In this document: piece by piece, positions 8,227 to 17,405 of the stretch | How positions within the stretch are numbered: position 1 is the first letter of the stretch | Layout of the letters: each line of letters opens with the position of its first letter | Assembly: GCA_031373665.1 (NCBI GenBank) | Contig: JANMMZ010000022.1 | Span: 1 to 64,000, forward strand | Direction: 5' to 3' | From: M3007 sp031373665 | GTDB taxonomy: Bacteria > Bacteroidota > Bacteroidia > Chitinophagales > Saprospiraceae | Length of the DNA stretch: 64,000 nucleotides | Program-made: the position numbers and the translations under genes | The notes under the pieces: model-generated | The model's input: only the letters and a program-made list of their open reading frames with translations | The model's database searches: none | What the model was told of the DNA's origin: nothing

Positions 8227-10251
8227 AACCATTTCCTCAATCATCCCCCTATCCGCTAAATGCGGTACCGTCACCTTTAGTTCTGGATACTGTTCCATCG
8301 TGCGTTGTATCGTACTGAGTGCATGAGGGTTTCTGGCCCAAGCGCGGCGACTGATGCCATTGTTGACATCCCAAAACAGCATAGATTTGAGCCGTTTTTC
8401 AGCACCCTCCGATCCATCAATCACCATTCCAAAACCGCCATTGATCACTTCTCCCCAACCCACGCCTCCGCCATTGTGCAAACTGACCCAAGTCGCGCCC
8501 CTGAAAGCATCACCGATCACGTTTTGTACCGCCATGTCGGCAGTATAGCGCGACCCGTCATATATATTGGCCGTTTCCCTGAATGGAGAATCCGTACCGC
8601 TCACATCGTGGTGATCGCGACCTAGTACTATCGGTCCTGATAGTTTGCCTTCGGCAATGGCGCGGTTCATAGCGGTACCAATGCGCATACGGCCTTCTGA
8701 ATCTGCGTACAAAATCCGCGATTTAGAGCCCACCAACGGTATTTGTGCTTTGGCATTCTGAATCCAAATCAAGTTATCGCGCAATTGACCCTTTATTTCA
8801 TCGGGGGCTTCTAGAAGCATCTCTTCTATGACACTAGCGGCTATTTGATCGGTCGCATCAAGGTCGGCTTGCGTACCAGAACAGCATACCCATCGAAAGG
8901 GGCCAAATCCATAGTCAAAACACATAGGCCCCATGATATCTTCCACATAAGAGGCGTAGCGAAATTCGCGATTGGAACCCGGTTCGGGCTTCAAATCAGC
9001 CCCTGCATCGGAGGCTTCTTTCAAAAAAGCATTGCCATAATCCCAAAAATACATACCGCGTTCGGTCATTTTATTGATGGCCTCCACATGGCGGCGCAAG
9101 GTGGCACCCACGGCTTCCATAAATTTGTGCTTATCAGAAATCAATAAGTTTTTGGCCTCTTCAAAAGTATAACCCATGGGCGTATATCCACAGTCATGTA
9201 TATTGTGGCAACTGGTTTGGTCAGAGCCGAGTTCTACAGGGACATTTTCTTGAACAAAATACTCCCAAAGATCCACCACATTGCCATGATACACCAACGC
9301 CGCTGGTGATTTGCTCCGACGACAATCGGAGATCCGACTGGTCAAATCGGCCAAATCCGTAAAAACATCTTCTTTATTGATGTATCCATCCGTTAAGCGT
9401 TGTTGAACGGCATCCCCATCTATTTCGGCCACTACACCAATACAACCAGTGATGATGGCTGCCAGTGCTTGGGCTCCAGACATACCGCCCAAACCCGAAG
9501 TGACAAACACACAACCGCGCAAATCGTCGGTACCAATCCCCAATTTTCTGCCTGCATTGAGCAAGGTAATGGTAGTACCGTGTACGATACCTTGTGGCCC
9601 TATGTACATGAATGAACCTGCCGTCATCTGCCCATATTGGGTCACACCCAAGGCATTATACTTATTCCAGTCTTCTTTTTTTGAATAATTGGGGATCATC
9701 ATACCATTGGTCACCACCACGCGGGGAGCCTCGGCATGGCTAGGAAACAAGCCCATCGGATGACCAGAATACAACACCAAGGTTTGCTCATCCGTCATTT
9801 CAGAAAGGTACTGCATGGTGATTAGATATTGGGCCCAGTTTTGAAATACCGCCCCATTGCCACCATAAGTAATCAGTTCATGGGGATGTTTGGCTATTTT
9901 CAGATCTAAATTATTTTGGATCATCAACATGATCGCCGCCGCCTGTTTGGATTTATATGGATATGCTTCCAGCGGTCGGGCGTACATAGGATATTCGGGC
10001 CGAAAACGGTGCATATAAACACGACCGTACTGCTCCAACTCCGCTAAAAACTCTGGAGCCAAGATAGGATGCAGGTTTTCAGGGAAATACCGCAATGCGT
10101 TTTGAATGGCCAATACTTTTTCATCAGCATTCAGCACCCCCTCTATCACCCGCCGAGGCGCATGACTGACGGTGGGGTCTAATGGTTTTGCCGCAGGCAA
10201 TTGGGTTGGTATTCCGGCTTTGATTTGAGCCTGAAATATAGAATCGGACAT
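8203..10251 (-). CDS. hutU: Urocanate hydratase
   Basis: A protein of 682 residues, the long form usual in Bacteroidota. It converts urocanate to imidazolone propionate in histidine breakdown and uses tightly bound NAD as electrophile. Signatures include ITYGGNGAVFQNWAQY, TSGLGGMSGAQ (NAD-binding, about 251-261), the Cys-rich SDQTSCHNIHDCGYTP (about 343-358) and GRDHHDVSGTDSPFRET. No hutH, hutI or hutG gene is adjacent, so the pathway is scattered. A -7 box TACCTTTG lies 20 bases upstream, overlapping the end of the trpE-like gene region. The last nine or so residues (MVLGRRPSL) derive from a small tandem repeat and are probably not part of the original protein. Confidence 0.95.
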   Translation of the reverse strand: MSDSIFQAQIKAGIPTQLPAAKPLDPTVSHAPRRVIEGVLNADEKVLAIQNALRYFPENLHPILAPEFLAELEQYGRVYMHRFRPEYPMYARPLEAYPYKSKQAAAIMLMIQNNLDLKIAKHPHELITYGGNGAVFQNWAQYLITMQYLSEMTDEQTLVLYSGHPMGLFPSHAEAPRVVVTNGMMIPNYSKKEDWNKYNALGVTQYGQMTAGSFMYIGPQGIVHGTTITLLNAGRKLGIGTDDLRGCVFVTSGLGGMSGAQALAAIITGCIGVVAEIDGDAVQQRLTDGYINKEDVFTDLADLTSRISDCRRSKSPAALVYHGNVVDLWEYFVQENVPVELGSDQTSCHNIHDCGYTPMGYTFEEAKNLLISDKHKFMEAVGATLRRHVEAINKMTERGMYFWDYGNAFLKEASDAGADLKPEPGSNREFRYASYVEDIMGPMCFDYGFGPFRWVCCSGTQADLDATDQIAASVIEEMLLEAPDEIKGQLRDNLIWIQNAKAQIPLVGSKSRILYADSEGRMRIGTAMNRAIAEGKLSGPIVLGRDHHDVSGTDSPFRETANIYDGSRYTADMAVQNVIGDAFRGATWVSLHNGGGVGWGEVINGGFGMVIDGSEGAEKRLKSMLFWDVNNGISRRAWARNPHALSTIQRTMEQYPELKVTVPHLADRGMIEEMVLGRRPSL

Positions 10252-10270
10252 GTCATACAGTTTGAAGGAG

Positions 10271-10278
10271 CAAAGGTA
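10271..10278 (-). promoter_or_regulatory. -7 box TACCTTTG for hutU
   Basis: TAnnTTTG match on the minus strand in the 29-bp gap between the trpE-like stop and the hutU start, which suggests hutU is transcribed on its own. Confidence 0.5.
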
Positions 10279-10280
10279 AG

Positions 10281-11771
10281 TTACTTAACCGTTACTTCCT
10301 CCAAAAATGGTTTCACAGCAGCCATAAATGCGCCTGCTTTGATGTGGGTCTCTTTTAATTCATTTTCGGGCGAAGATTCATATAACAAAGTGGCTCCAGC
10401 GCAAAAAGATAAGTCTTCCCCTTTGATGTGTGCAGTACGGATGGTGATGGCCGTATTTACGTCGCCATCAAGCAACAACCACCCGATAGAACCCCCATAA
10501 TAGCCCCGCGAATGCGACTCTATTTGTTCTATATATTCCATAGCGGCTATTTTGGGCGCACCAGTCAAGGTACCAGCATTGAGGCTGGCAATCAGCGCAT
10601 CAAATCCAGAATACCGATCCTCCAGCGTACCACTTACTTGCGCCACGGTATGCGTCACGTGCGAGTATTTTTCAATGATTCGGTATTGATCTATGGCTAT
10701 ACCGGGCTTACAGATCCGTGCTAGATCATTGCGACCTAGGTCAATGAGCATATCCAATTCCGAATTTTCCTTGGGTGAATTGAGCAATTCCATCATCAAA
10801 TGGTGGTCTTCTATGGGATCTTCAGAGCGGCGAATCGAGCCTGAAATAGGCCGCAAAGTGGCCCGACCATCCTCGTAGCGCAGCATCAACTCGGGGCTTG
10901 CACCCAACAGAAGTTCATCTACAAAATCAAAATAGAACAAATATGGAGAAGGATTGATTGCCTTGTAGCGTTCGTAGAGCGGCAACAAATCACCCGATAC
11001 TTTGGCTGTCATTTTGCGGCTTAGTACGATTTCTAGTAATTCGCCTTCATTGCAAAGTTGAATACCCCTTTCTACCTGTTTTTTGAATACCTCATCGTCG
11101 GGGCTACTGGTAAATTCAGAAATTTTCAAGGCCGCCTTGGGGGCTTGGACTTCTGTTTTTGATTCCCATTGCAATCGAATATCCCCTAAATCTTGGGTCG
11201 CATCATCGGCCTCGTGGCGGGTGACATACAAGGTCAGGTCTTGAGTCAAATGATTGAATAACAAGATGTTATCAAACAAAAATAGGTGAAAATCTGGCTC
11301 TGCTACTTTCTTTTGGTGGATTAGATCCTCAAATTGATACACAAACTGATAAGCCAATGCCCCGTAAAAACCCATAAAATTCTTTTCCGTAGTTTTGAAG
11401 GCTTTCAATACACTGCGCAAAGGCTGCACGATGTTTTGTCGCTCCAATCGGTCTTCTTCTGCCCCATAAAAAGGCGTTTTTGGAATCCGCAATTGCATTT
11501 CATGGCCATCATCAGAGACCAGAAAGGGCGCATATTCAAACCGAATATACTGATAAAATTCGGTGCCACGGCTATCTGAAAGCCGAACAATCAATGAATC
11601 ATCTTTGCCGATACACTCCAAAATGGGATTAAATCCTATCACAGACATGCGGCTTGATTTGTCGGTGGCCGAGGCCGATTCAAACAAACAAATAGGACCG
11701 CCGTTTCGGATTTTGCGAAAATACGAGAGGGCATCGGTGTAGGGCAATCGGAGAGTGGCAGTATGGAGCAT
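10281..11771 (-). CDS. trpE: Anthranilate synthase component I-like chorismate-binding enzyme
   Basis: A protein of 496 residues of the chorismate-binding family, which aminates chorismate to anthranilate with ammonia from a glutamine amidotransferase partner. The N-terminal region has the tryptophan-pocket-like CLFESAS. The catalytic half shows EIVLSRK, LLGASPELMLR, the RPISGSIRR loop, ELDMLIDLGRNDLARICKPG, SHVTHTVAQVSGTL and GTLTGAPKIAAMEYIEQIE, ending with GGSIGWLLLDGDVNTAITIRT. No trpG, trpD or other trp gene is close, which is unusual because Bacteroidota often cluster them. An isochorismate or aminodeoxychorismate synthase is the alternative, but the leader and loop fit TrpE better. Confidence 0.8.
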   Translation of the reverse strand: MLHTATLRLPYTDALSYFRKIRNGGPICLFESASATDKSSRMSVIGFNPILECIGKDDSLIVRLSDSRGTEFYQYIRFEYAPFLVSDDGHEMQLRIPKTPFYGAEEDRLERQNIVQPLRSVLKAFKTTEKNFMGFYGALAYQFVYQFEDLIHQKKVAEPDFHLFLFDNILLFNHLTQDLTLYVTRHEADDATQDLGDIRLQWESKTEVQAPKAALKISEFTSSPDDEVFKKQVERGIQLCNEGELLEIVLSRKMTAKVSGDLLPLYERYKAINPSPYLFYFDFVDELLLGASPELMLRYEDGRATLRPISGSIRRSEDPIEDHHLMMELLNSPKENSELDMLIDLGRNDLARICKPGIAIDQYRIIEKYSHVTHTVAQVSGTLEDRYSGFDALIASLNAGTLTGAPKIAAMEYIEQIESHSRGYYGGSIGWLLLDGDVNTAITIRTAHIKGEDLSFCAGATLLYESSPENELKETHIKAGAFMAAVKPFLEEVTVK

Positions 11772-12001
11772 CTTTAAAATGTATTAATGTACTGATACGA
11801 TAATGCAAATATTCAATCAAAAAAAGTTACTGTGCAAGTTTTTTTGAAAAAATATTTAACTTAAAACAATTGTATTGAAATTTGTAGGATTCGTTTTTAT
11901 GCATGTATCTTTGTTTTCTTTAATAATCAAGCAGCATACAATACCTTGTAAACAAATTTTTTTCATAGGAAGGCGTAATACCTTCATTCCTTTTTATCGT
12001 A

Positions 12002-13540
12002 ATGAAACAAATCATAATTACCTTACTAATACTTTTTCTTTCTTATCACATTTCAGCCCAACCCGGCTTCAGCAAAACCATCCTATACCCCGATTCCAAA
12101 TCCTGTACCATCGCTGCTGTCACTGTGGATCAAGATACGATTGTTTGCTACGGTGGCTTGTATGGAACCGTAGAGCAAAAATGGGGCGTTTACTTGTCCA
12201 AATTTGATTCTCTGGGTAATTTTTTGCAGATTACCACTGATTTTGATAGTCTCTATGAACAAACAGTTAATCCCTACTCGCAGATTCTCCGTACCTCCGA
12301 TGGTGGCTATATAGGGGTAGGCTCACAAGGAATAGGCAACAAGACGGCTGCTTACAAGTTTTCGCATACTGGGGAGTTGGAGTGGACACATTTTTATCGA
12401 GAGTGGTACTTTCAGGTTGTTGTGACCCATGGCGTTCAAGAACTATCGGATGGATATCTCTGTTTGGGTCGGTATGCGTATGATTACGACAACAGCTCAT
12501 TTACTATGAAACTATCAAAAACTGGTGAGTTGATTTGGTTTAGTACGGAGGTTAGTGTTCTTGCATATAATGATTTAGGGCTGTGCAGATCAGTCAAAAA
12601 AGGCCAAAATTTTCTCGTGGGTGGTGGATTAGATCCGATTAGTGAGCCTTATTGGAGTAAAACAAGATTATTTGAAGTGAATACAGAAGGTCAGTTAATG
12701 TGGGAATGGTATAGTGAAGAATCTGAAAAAGAAAGAGGAGCCGTAAGTATTGTGTCAAGCCCTGGGAGCAATGTCATTTACTCAAGCACTAGACGGTTTC
12801 TTAATCCCTTAAATGGATATAGTGTTAAAATTATTATGCGGTGTTTAAATACAGAGACAGGTAATACCATTTGGAAAAAAGAACTGCCTTCCTTTGATTT
12901 GGATGTTGCCGATGCTGGCCTCTTCCACATGCTTCCTACTCCTGATGGTAGTGGCTTCGATGCGATCGGTTATCACCAGCATTGGTATGATGGTTTCGTG
13001 ATTCAAGGTGTTTTGGCTCGCTTCGACTGGTATGGAAACCTGAAGTGGCAGCGGTACGATACGGTGCATGTGGATAATGCCCTGATAGTGAGTGACAATA
13101 AATTATACAATATGGCCCATTTGTCTTCTGGCTCTATCGTAGGCGTAGGCGAAATTAGGAGGAGTGATCCTTATACCCACCTAGAAGGCTGGCTCATCAA
13201 ATGGAGTGCCAATGGATGCTTGGAAGCGGGCTACTGCGCCACCGTCAGTACCCATGAAGACCTATCGGGCGACAAGAGTGGATGGAAAAACTGGGAAATA
13301 TACCCCAATCCGGCCTCGGATCATACCTGGTTATATCCTCCAGAAGGGTTGTTTTTTAAGCATGTGCAGGTGGATATTCTGGATAGTTCGGGCAAAGTGG
13401 CACAAAGCCTATCGTATGAGCCATCAAACAATGACGCATATAAAATTCCAGTACATACATTGACCAATGGTTTGTACTTTTACCGAATCATTGGTGATGG
13501 GGCTGTCCAAAAATCGGGTCGGTTTGTGGTGATGAGATGA
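12002..13540 (+). CDS. Secreted protein with T9SS type A sorting domain
   Basis: A protein of 512 residues with a signal peptide (MKQIIITLLILFLSYHISAQ) and a C-terminal sorting domain starting near NWEIYPNPASD and closing with LTNGLYFYRIIGD...GRFVVMR. The middle 400 residues resemble a repeated beta-propeller-like pattern (SDGGYIGVGSQG, SDGYLCLGRYAYD, SGSIVGVGEIR) seen in secreted T9SS cargo. No catalytic motif was recognised. It probably ends up at the cell surface. A -7-like TATCTTTG occurs about 90 bases upstream at 11907-11914. Convergent with rlmD, with only 9 bases between the stops. Confidence 0.85.
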   Translation: MKQIIITLLILFLSYHISAQPGFSKTILYPDSKSCTIAAVTVDQDTIVCYGGLYGTVEQKWGVYLSKFDSLGNFLQITTDFDSLYEQTVNPYSQILRTSDGGYIGVGSQGIGNKTAAYKFSHTGELEWTHFYREWYFQVVVTHGVQELSDGYLCLGRYAYDYDNSSFTMKLSKTGELIWFSTEVSVLAYNDLGLCRSVKKGQNFLVGGGLDPISEPYWSKTRLFEVNTEGQLMWEWYSEESEKERGAVSIVSSPGSNVIYSSTRRFLNPLNGYSVKIIMRCLNTETGNTIWKKELPSFDLDVADAGLFHMLPTPDGSGFDAIGYHQHWYDGFVIQGVLARFDWYGNLKWQRYDTVHVDNALIVSDNKLYNMAHLSSGSIVGVGEIRRSDPYTHLEGWLIKWSANGCLEAGYCATVSTHEDLSGDKSGWKNWEIYPNPASDHTWLYPPEGLFFKHVQVDILDSSGKVAQSLSYEPSNNDAYKIPVHTLTNGLYFYRIIGDGAVQKSGRFVVMR

Positions 13541-13549
13541 GGCGGTACA

Positions 13550-14956
13550 CTACCCCCGCAACTCCAACAAAGCCACATTTTCAATATGATGCGTATGCGG
13601 AAACATATCAACTGGCCTAACTTTCAGCACCGTATATTTTTCAGAAAGCCACTGCAAGTCGCGTGCTTGGGTGGCTGGATTACAACTCACATAAACGATG
13701 CGCGGAGCGGCCAGGTCGAGTAAAAATCGGACGGCTTTCTCGTGCATACCTGCTCGAGGTGGATCTGTGATGACCACATCTGGTTTCCCGTGAAGGGTTG
13801 CAAATTCGGGAGAAAGCACATTTTTGACATCTCCAGCGTAAAAAATAGCGTTTTCTATCCCGTTGATCCGTTTGTTTTCTTCCGCATCGGCTATGGCTTC
13901 CGGTATTTCTTCTATCCCCACCACCTGTTTGCAGTGCTTGGCCAAGTACAGTGCAATACTGCCCGTTCCAGTATATAAATCATATACATTTTCAGTGCCC
14001 GTGAGTCCTGCAAATTCGGCAGTGATATCGTACAAATTTTTCCCTTGTCGCGAATTGGTCTGAAAAAAAGACTTGGGCCCAATCATATATTTCAGGTCTC
14101 CAAGTTGCTCCGTGACAAAACCTGGGCCTCGCCAAACGATCATTTTTTGATCAAAAACAGTATCATTTAGTTTGGTATTGACACAATATAAGATGGTATG
14201 AATACCGGGACAACGCGTATCCAAAGCCTCTAAAAAGGCATCAATGGCCTCTTGGTTGGGTTCAGCAAAACTAAACAACAGCATGGTTTCGCCAGTGGTG
14301 GTCAACCTGACCATCAGCGTACGCAAAAAACCCGTATGCTTGCGCAAATCATAGTAATGAAGTCCTTGTTCCTTAGCGATGGCTCGGCAAGTATTTCTGA
14401 TCTCATTGGAAGGCTCCGACTGAAGCCAGCAATGGTCTATGTCAATGATTTTATCGAAATAACCAGCCTTGTGAAACCCTACGCCTTGGATACCATCAGC
14501 CTCGTGCGGCTCTTGCATTTGTTCTTTGGTGAGCCATTTTTTATTACTGAATCCAAATTCCAATTTGTTCCGATAATACGTGGTATCCGGTGCGCCCAAA
14601 ATCGGCAAAAACTCTCCGATCTCTACCTTCCCGATTCGAATCAAAGCATCTTCCACCACCTGTTGTTTGTGTTTCAACTGTGACGAATAATCAAGGTTTT
14701 GCCATTTGCAGCCTCCACATATATCAAAATGCTTGCAAAAAGCCTCAATACGCTCGGGAGAAGGCGTGATAATTCGCTCCACCGTGCCTTCGGCAAAACC
14801 GCCTTTTTTCTTTTGCACAAAAACGTCCACCACATCGCCCGGTACGGCACCATCCACAAAAACGGTCATGCCTTCACTGGTTCGGCCTACGCCTTTTCCC
14901 CTATCCGCTATACCGTGGATACTCACTTCTGGTATTACAAAATGTTTCCTTCCCAT
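13550..14956 (-). CDS. rlmD: 23S rRNA (uracil-5-)-methyltransferase, RlmD/RumA family
   Basis: A protein of 468 residues. An N-terminal TRAM domain (residues 1-60, GIADRGKGVGRTSEGMTVFV) is followed by the 4Fe-4S cysteines in CKHFDICGGCKWQ, and then a SAM-dependent methyltransferase core (NVYDLYTGTGSIALYLA). The active site VYVSCNPATQARDL holds the nucleophilic Cys, and TDPPRAGMHEKA is the usual DPPR motif. It methylates C5 of a uracil in 23S rRNA; whether it targets U1939, U747 or tRNA U54 is not decided by sequence. A -7 box TACCTTTG sits about 20 bases upstream. Confidence 0.9.
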   Translation of the reverse strand: MGRKHFVIPEVSIHGIADRGKGVGRTSEGMTVFVDGAVPGDVVDVFVQKKKGGFAEGTVERIITPSPERIEAFCKHFDICGGCKWQNLDYSSQLKHKQQVVEDALIRIGKVEIGEFLPILGAPDTTYYRNKLEFGFSNKKWLTKEQMQEPHEADGIQGVGFHKAGYFDKIIDIDHCWLQSEPSNEIRNTCRAIAKEQGLHYYDLRKHTGFLRTLMVRLTTTGETMLLFSFAEPNQEAIDAFLEALDTRCPGIHTILYCVNTKLNDTVFDQKMIVWRGPGFVTEQLGDLKYMIGPKSFFQTNSRQGKNLYDITAEFAGLTGTENVYDLYTGTGSIALYLAKHCKQVVGIEEIPEAIADAEENKRINGIENAIFYAGDVKNVLSPEFATLHGKPDVVITDPPRAGMHEKAVRFLLDLAAPRIVYVSCNPATQARDLQWLSEKYTVLKVRPVDMFPHTHHIENVALLELRG

Positions 14957-14976
14957 GTTTTTTTAAAATAAAGCCG

Positions 14977-14984
14977 CAAAGGTA
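14977..14984 (-). promoter_or_regulatory. -7 box TACCTTTG for rlmD
   Basis: TAnnTTTG match on the minus strand, 20 bases before the rlmD ATG. The start of the SDR gene lies on the other side, so this gap drives both directions. Confidence 0.55.
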
Positions 14985-15033
14985 GCCTTAAAATTATTAA
15001 TTCTACTTTGAAACAGTTTCCTACCTTTACACC

Positions 15034-15807
15034 ATGTTTGTATCCGATCTTTTCTCAGGTAAATCCGTCTTAGTAACTGGAGGCGGTAGCGGCATTGGTT
15101 TCGCCATTGCCCGCCATTTTTTGCAATGCGGCGCAGAAGTATTCATCGCTTCGCGCAAAAAAGAACGCTTAGACGTGGCATTGCCCCAACTCGAAGTCTA
15201 TGGCAAAGTACACGCCTTGCCTTTGGACATACGAGAGCCCGCCATGATCGAGGAAATAGCTGATTATATTTTTGAAAAAACAGGGCGACTCGACCACCTC
15301 ATCAACAATGCGGGCGGCCAGTTTCCGAGTGCAGCGGAAGACATCACCCACAAAGGTTGGGATGCCGTCATTCGTAATAATTTGAGTGGCACTTGGTATG
15401 TGACCCAAGCCATGGCCAAAAGGTTCTTTTTTGAACAAAAGCACGGCGTAGTTGTGAACATTGTGGTGAATAATTTTCGGGGTATCCCCGGTATGGTTCA
15501 TACTGGTGCTGCAAGGGCTGGAGTGAGCAACATGACCCAAACCTTGGCCGTAGAGTGGGCTTCTAGGGGTATTCGCCTCAATTGTATAGCACCGGGCATC
15601 ATTCAAAGCAGTGGATTAGAAAATTACCCGCCCGAACTAACCAAGGATGTGGCTCGTATAATACCCATGAAGCGGTTGGGCACAGTAGATGAAATAGCGG
15701 CATTGGCTCTATTTTTGTGCAGCCCTCTGGCTGGTTATATGACTGGTGATACCATTTACGCCGATGGTGGATCAAGGCTTTGGGGTGATATTTGGCAAAT
15801 TGAATAA
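15034..15807 (+). CDS. SDR oxidoreductase, PECR-type enoyl-CoA reductase-like
   Basis: A protein of 257 residues with a Rossmann fold: TGGGSGIGFAIA (coenzyme-binding TGxxxGIG), NNAGG, and the closing YMTGDTIYADGGS. The usual YxxxK active site reads HTGAARAGVSNMTQTLAVEWA, which has no Tyr at the standard position. The same HxGAARAGV pattern is known in peroxisomal trans-2-enoyl-CoA reductase (PECR), so it probably handles fatty acyl-CoA. lipB follows after 9 bases and recX overlaps lipB, which suggests one operon. Confidence 0.85.
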   Translation: MFVSDLFSGKSVLVTGGGSGIGFAIARHFLQCGAEVFIASRKKERLDVALPQLEVYGKVHALPLDIREPAMIEEIADYIFEKTGRLDHLINNAGGQFPSAAEDITHKGWDAVIRNNLSGTWYVTQAMAKRFFFEQKHGVVVNIVVNNFRGIPGMVHTGAARAGVSNMTQTLAVEWASRGIRLNCIAPGIIQSSGLENYPPELTKDVARIIPMKRLGTVDEIAALALFLCSPLAGYMTGDTIYADGGSRLWGDIWQIE

Positions 15808-15816
15808 GATCATTCC

Positions 15817-16581
15817 TTGATTTTGGATACTAAAACTGTTACTTACGAAAATCTGGGTCTGATCCGCTACCAAGAGGCTTGGGATTATCAGACGGCGGCA
15901 CACAAAGCCTTGACCGAACATAAAATGCGGAACAAGCACTTAGACCCCGGCACCTATCCACAGGAACACCGCCTTTTGCTCGTGGAGCATCCCCCCGTTT
16001 ATACCTTGGGGCGGAGTGGATCATTGGACAATCTCTTGATTTCTGCTTCCGAAATGGAGGCTAGGGGCATTGATTACTTTTCGATCAATCGAGGTGGCGA
16101 TGTCACGTTCCACGGGCCCGGCCAAATCGTGGGTTATCCGATCTTGGATTTGGAATGCTTTTACCGCGATGTACACCGGTATGTACGAGATATAGAAGAA
16201 GTGATCATTCGCACGCTGGCCGATTGTAAGATTGTATCAGGGCGAATCAATGGATATACGGGGGTGTGGCTTCCGCCCGATCCTACCAAAGGCACCGACG
16301 ACTTTTGGAATAAACACCGTAAGATTTGCGCCATTGGCGTACACATCAGTCGTTGGGTCACCTTGCACGGTTGGGCTTTCAATATCAATACGCCTTTAGA
16401 GTATTTCGATCATATGATCCCCTGCGGCATAGATGAAGCCGATAAAACGGTCACCTCCCTCTCAAAAGAATTGGACAATCTGGTGGATATGGAGTCCATC
16501 CGCCAATTGATCGTTCACCATTTTTCAGATGTCTTTGATTGTAAAATCCATGTTCAAGAAAAAACTACTTCCCAAAGATAA
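15817..16581 (+). CDS. lipB: Octanoyltransferase (lipoate biosynthesis)
   Basis: A protein of 254 residues that moves octanoyl from acyl carrier protein to lipoyl domains. Signatures are LLVEHPPVYTLGRSG, RGGDVTFHGPGQIVGYPILDL, KICAIGVHISRWVTLHGWAFNI with the catalytic Lys region, and IPCGI with the nucleophilic Cys. The start is a TTG at 15817 (a second TTG is 6 bases on). Length is slightly above the usual 210-230 because of an insertion around residues 40-50. No lipA gene is adjacent in the window. Confidence 0.95.
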   Translation: MILDTKTVTYENLGLIRYQEAWDYQTAAHKALTEHKMRNKHLDPGTYPQEHRLLLVEHPPVYTLGRSGSLDNLLISASEMEARGIDYFSINRGGDVTFHGPGQIVGYPILDLECFYRDVHRYVRDIEEVIIRTLADCKIVSGRINGYTGVWLPPDPTKGTDDFWNKHRKICAIGVHISRWVTLHGWAFNINTPLEYFDHMIPCGIDEADKTVTSLSKELDNLVDMESIRQLIVHHFSDVFDCKIHVQEKTTSQR

Positions 16582-17035
16582 AGTATTCACGGTAGATGAG
16601 GTGCTGGTCAAAACAGAAAGTTTCTGTGCCTATCGCGAACGTTGCCCCAAAGAAGTGCGGGCGCGAATCGCCGAACTGGGTATTCGAGGAACGGAGGCCG
16701 AACAAATATATCGGTCATTGGAGGAAGATGGGTACGTCAACGAGACCCGATTTGCATTGGCTTATGCTGGGGGCAAATTCAGGATGAACCACTGGGGCAA
16801 GGTTCGTATCAGAATAGAGTTGAGAATGCGCCATATAGATCACTCGATTATAGAGGAGGCATTGGACAGTATTGATGAAGAAACGTACTTGGAAACCTTG
16901 GAGCAGTTGGTGGTCAAGAAAAAAGAACATTACAAAGCCGATGAGCACCCAAATATGAAAGCGGCAGCCGCTTTAATCCGTTCCGGATTTGAACCAAACT
17001 TGGTTTTTGAAATGGTCAAAGAAAACCCATTTTAG
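16550..17035 (+). CDS. recX: RecX family regulatory protein
   Basis: A small basic helical protein of 161 residues (168 if the ATG at 16529 is used). Its repeated three-helix pattern is typical of RecX: KTESFCAYRERCPKEVRARIAELG, then LEEDGYVNETRFALAYAGGKFRMNHWGKVRIRIELRMR, then IEEALDSI. RecX binds the RecA filament and limits its activity. Both possible starts lie inside the lipB 3' end, so the two genes overlap by at least 32 bp and are translationally linked. recA is not in the window. Confidence 0.85.
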   Translation: MFKKKLLPKDKVFTVDEVLVKTESFCAYRERCPKEVRARIAELGIRGTEAEQIYRSLEEDGYVNETRFALAYAGGKFRMNHWGKVRIRIELRMRHIDHSIIEEALDSIDEETYLETLEQLVVKKKEHYKADEHPNMKAAAALIRSGFEPNLVFEMVKENPF

Positions 17036-17090
17036 ACCAACGTACAGAAATATTCGATTTTCAACTTGTTTTTTTCGATTAAAAATCGCC

Positions 17091-17119
17091 CTCAGAAACC
17101 TGACTTATCCAAAAAGTTG
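17091..17119 (+). promoter_or_regulatory. Upstream motif shared with the LytTR gene (copy 1)
   Basis: CTCAGAAACCTGACTTATCC (17091-17110) plus AnAAGTTG up to 17119 is repeated at 19069-19097 with 20 identical bases in a row. It begins exactly 55 bp before the -7 box at 17146, the same distance as in copy 2. Inside it ACTTAT and AAAAGT form an imperfect inverted repeat. Position fits an activator site. Confidence 0.75.
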
Positions 17120-17145
17120 TCAGGACCAGTGTTTGGCTGTGTGGT

Positions 17146-17153
17146 TATATTTG
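17146..17153 (+). promoter_or_regulatory. -7 box TATATTTG for the leader-peptide gene
   Basis: A perfect TAnnTTTG 55 bases upstream of the ATG at 17208. No good -33 TTTG is found at the expected spacing, which fits an activator-dependent promoter. Confidence 0.6.
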
Positions 17154-17207
17154 CTGTACATTTATGTACTAATCCAACTATTTTTTTATCACCAAATCTT
17201 TCTTCGT

Positions 17208-17405
17208 ATGGCAAAGGAAAAAATTAAACTCAGCGATCTCAAGGTACAAAGTTCGGTAACATCACTGAACAACGAACAATTAGGTCAGGTAAAGGGCGGA
17301 CTATACACCATTCGTGGTCGCCGCTTCAACCACATCGTGCGGTGGACTGCCGTGGATACCCGCACACAAACGGACGAGTCAAATACTACGCCCGGCCAAG
17401 GTTAG
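17208..17405 (+). CDS. RiPP-like precursor peptide with pinensin-type double-glycine leader
   Basis: A peptide of 65 residues. The first 31 (LSDLKVQSSVTSLNNEQLGQVKGG at the end) match the leader pattern of Bacteroidota pinensin-type lanthipeptide precursors: Lys-rich start, LxDLKVxSxVTSL, acidic/Gln stretch and a VKGG cleavage site. The 34-residue core (LYTIRGRRFNHIVRW then a Thr/Ser-rich tail) has no cysteine, so lanthionine rings cannot form. Thr could still be dehydrated, or the peptide may be a plain secreted signal. No lanthipeptide dehydratase, cyclase or peptidase-transporter is near. It has its own promoter, a shared upstream motif with a LytTR gene, and a terminator-like hairpin at its stop. 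A longer upstream in-frame start would run through the promoter and is rejected. Confidence 0.75.
   Translation: MAKEKIKLSDLKVQSSVTSLNNEQLGQVKGGLYTIRGRRFNHIVRWTAVDTRTQTDESNTTPGQG

Noticed and set aside
8106..8318. Short plus-strand frame after rnhB
   Set aside because: It is made of the tandem repeats and antisense hutU sequence.
16989..17207. In-frame extension upstream of the leader peptide
   Set aside because: It would run through the recX end, the shared motif and the -7 box. The ATG at 17208 gives the leader expected for the family.
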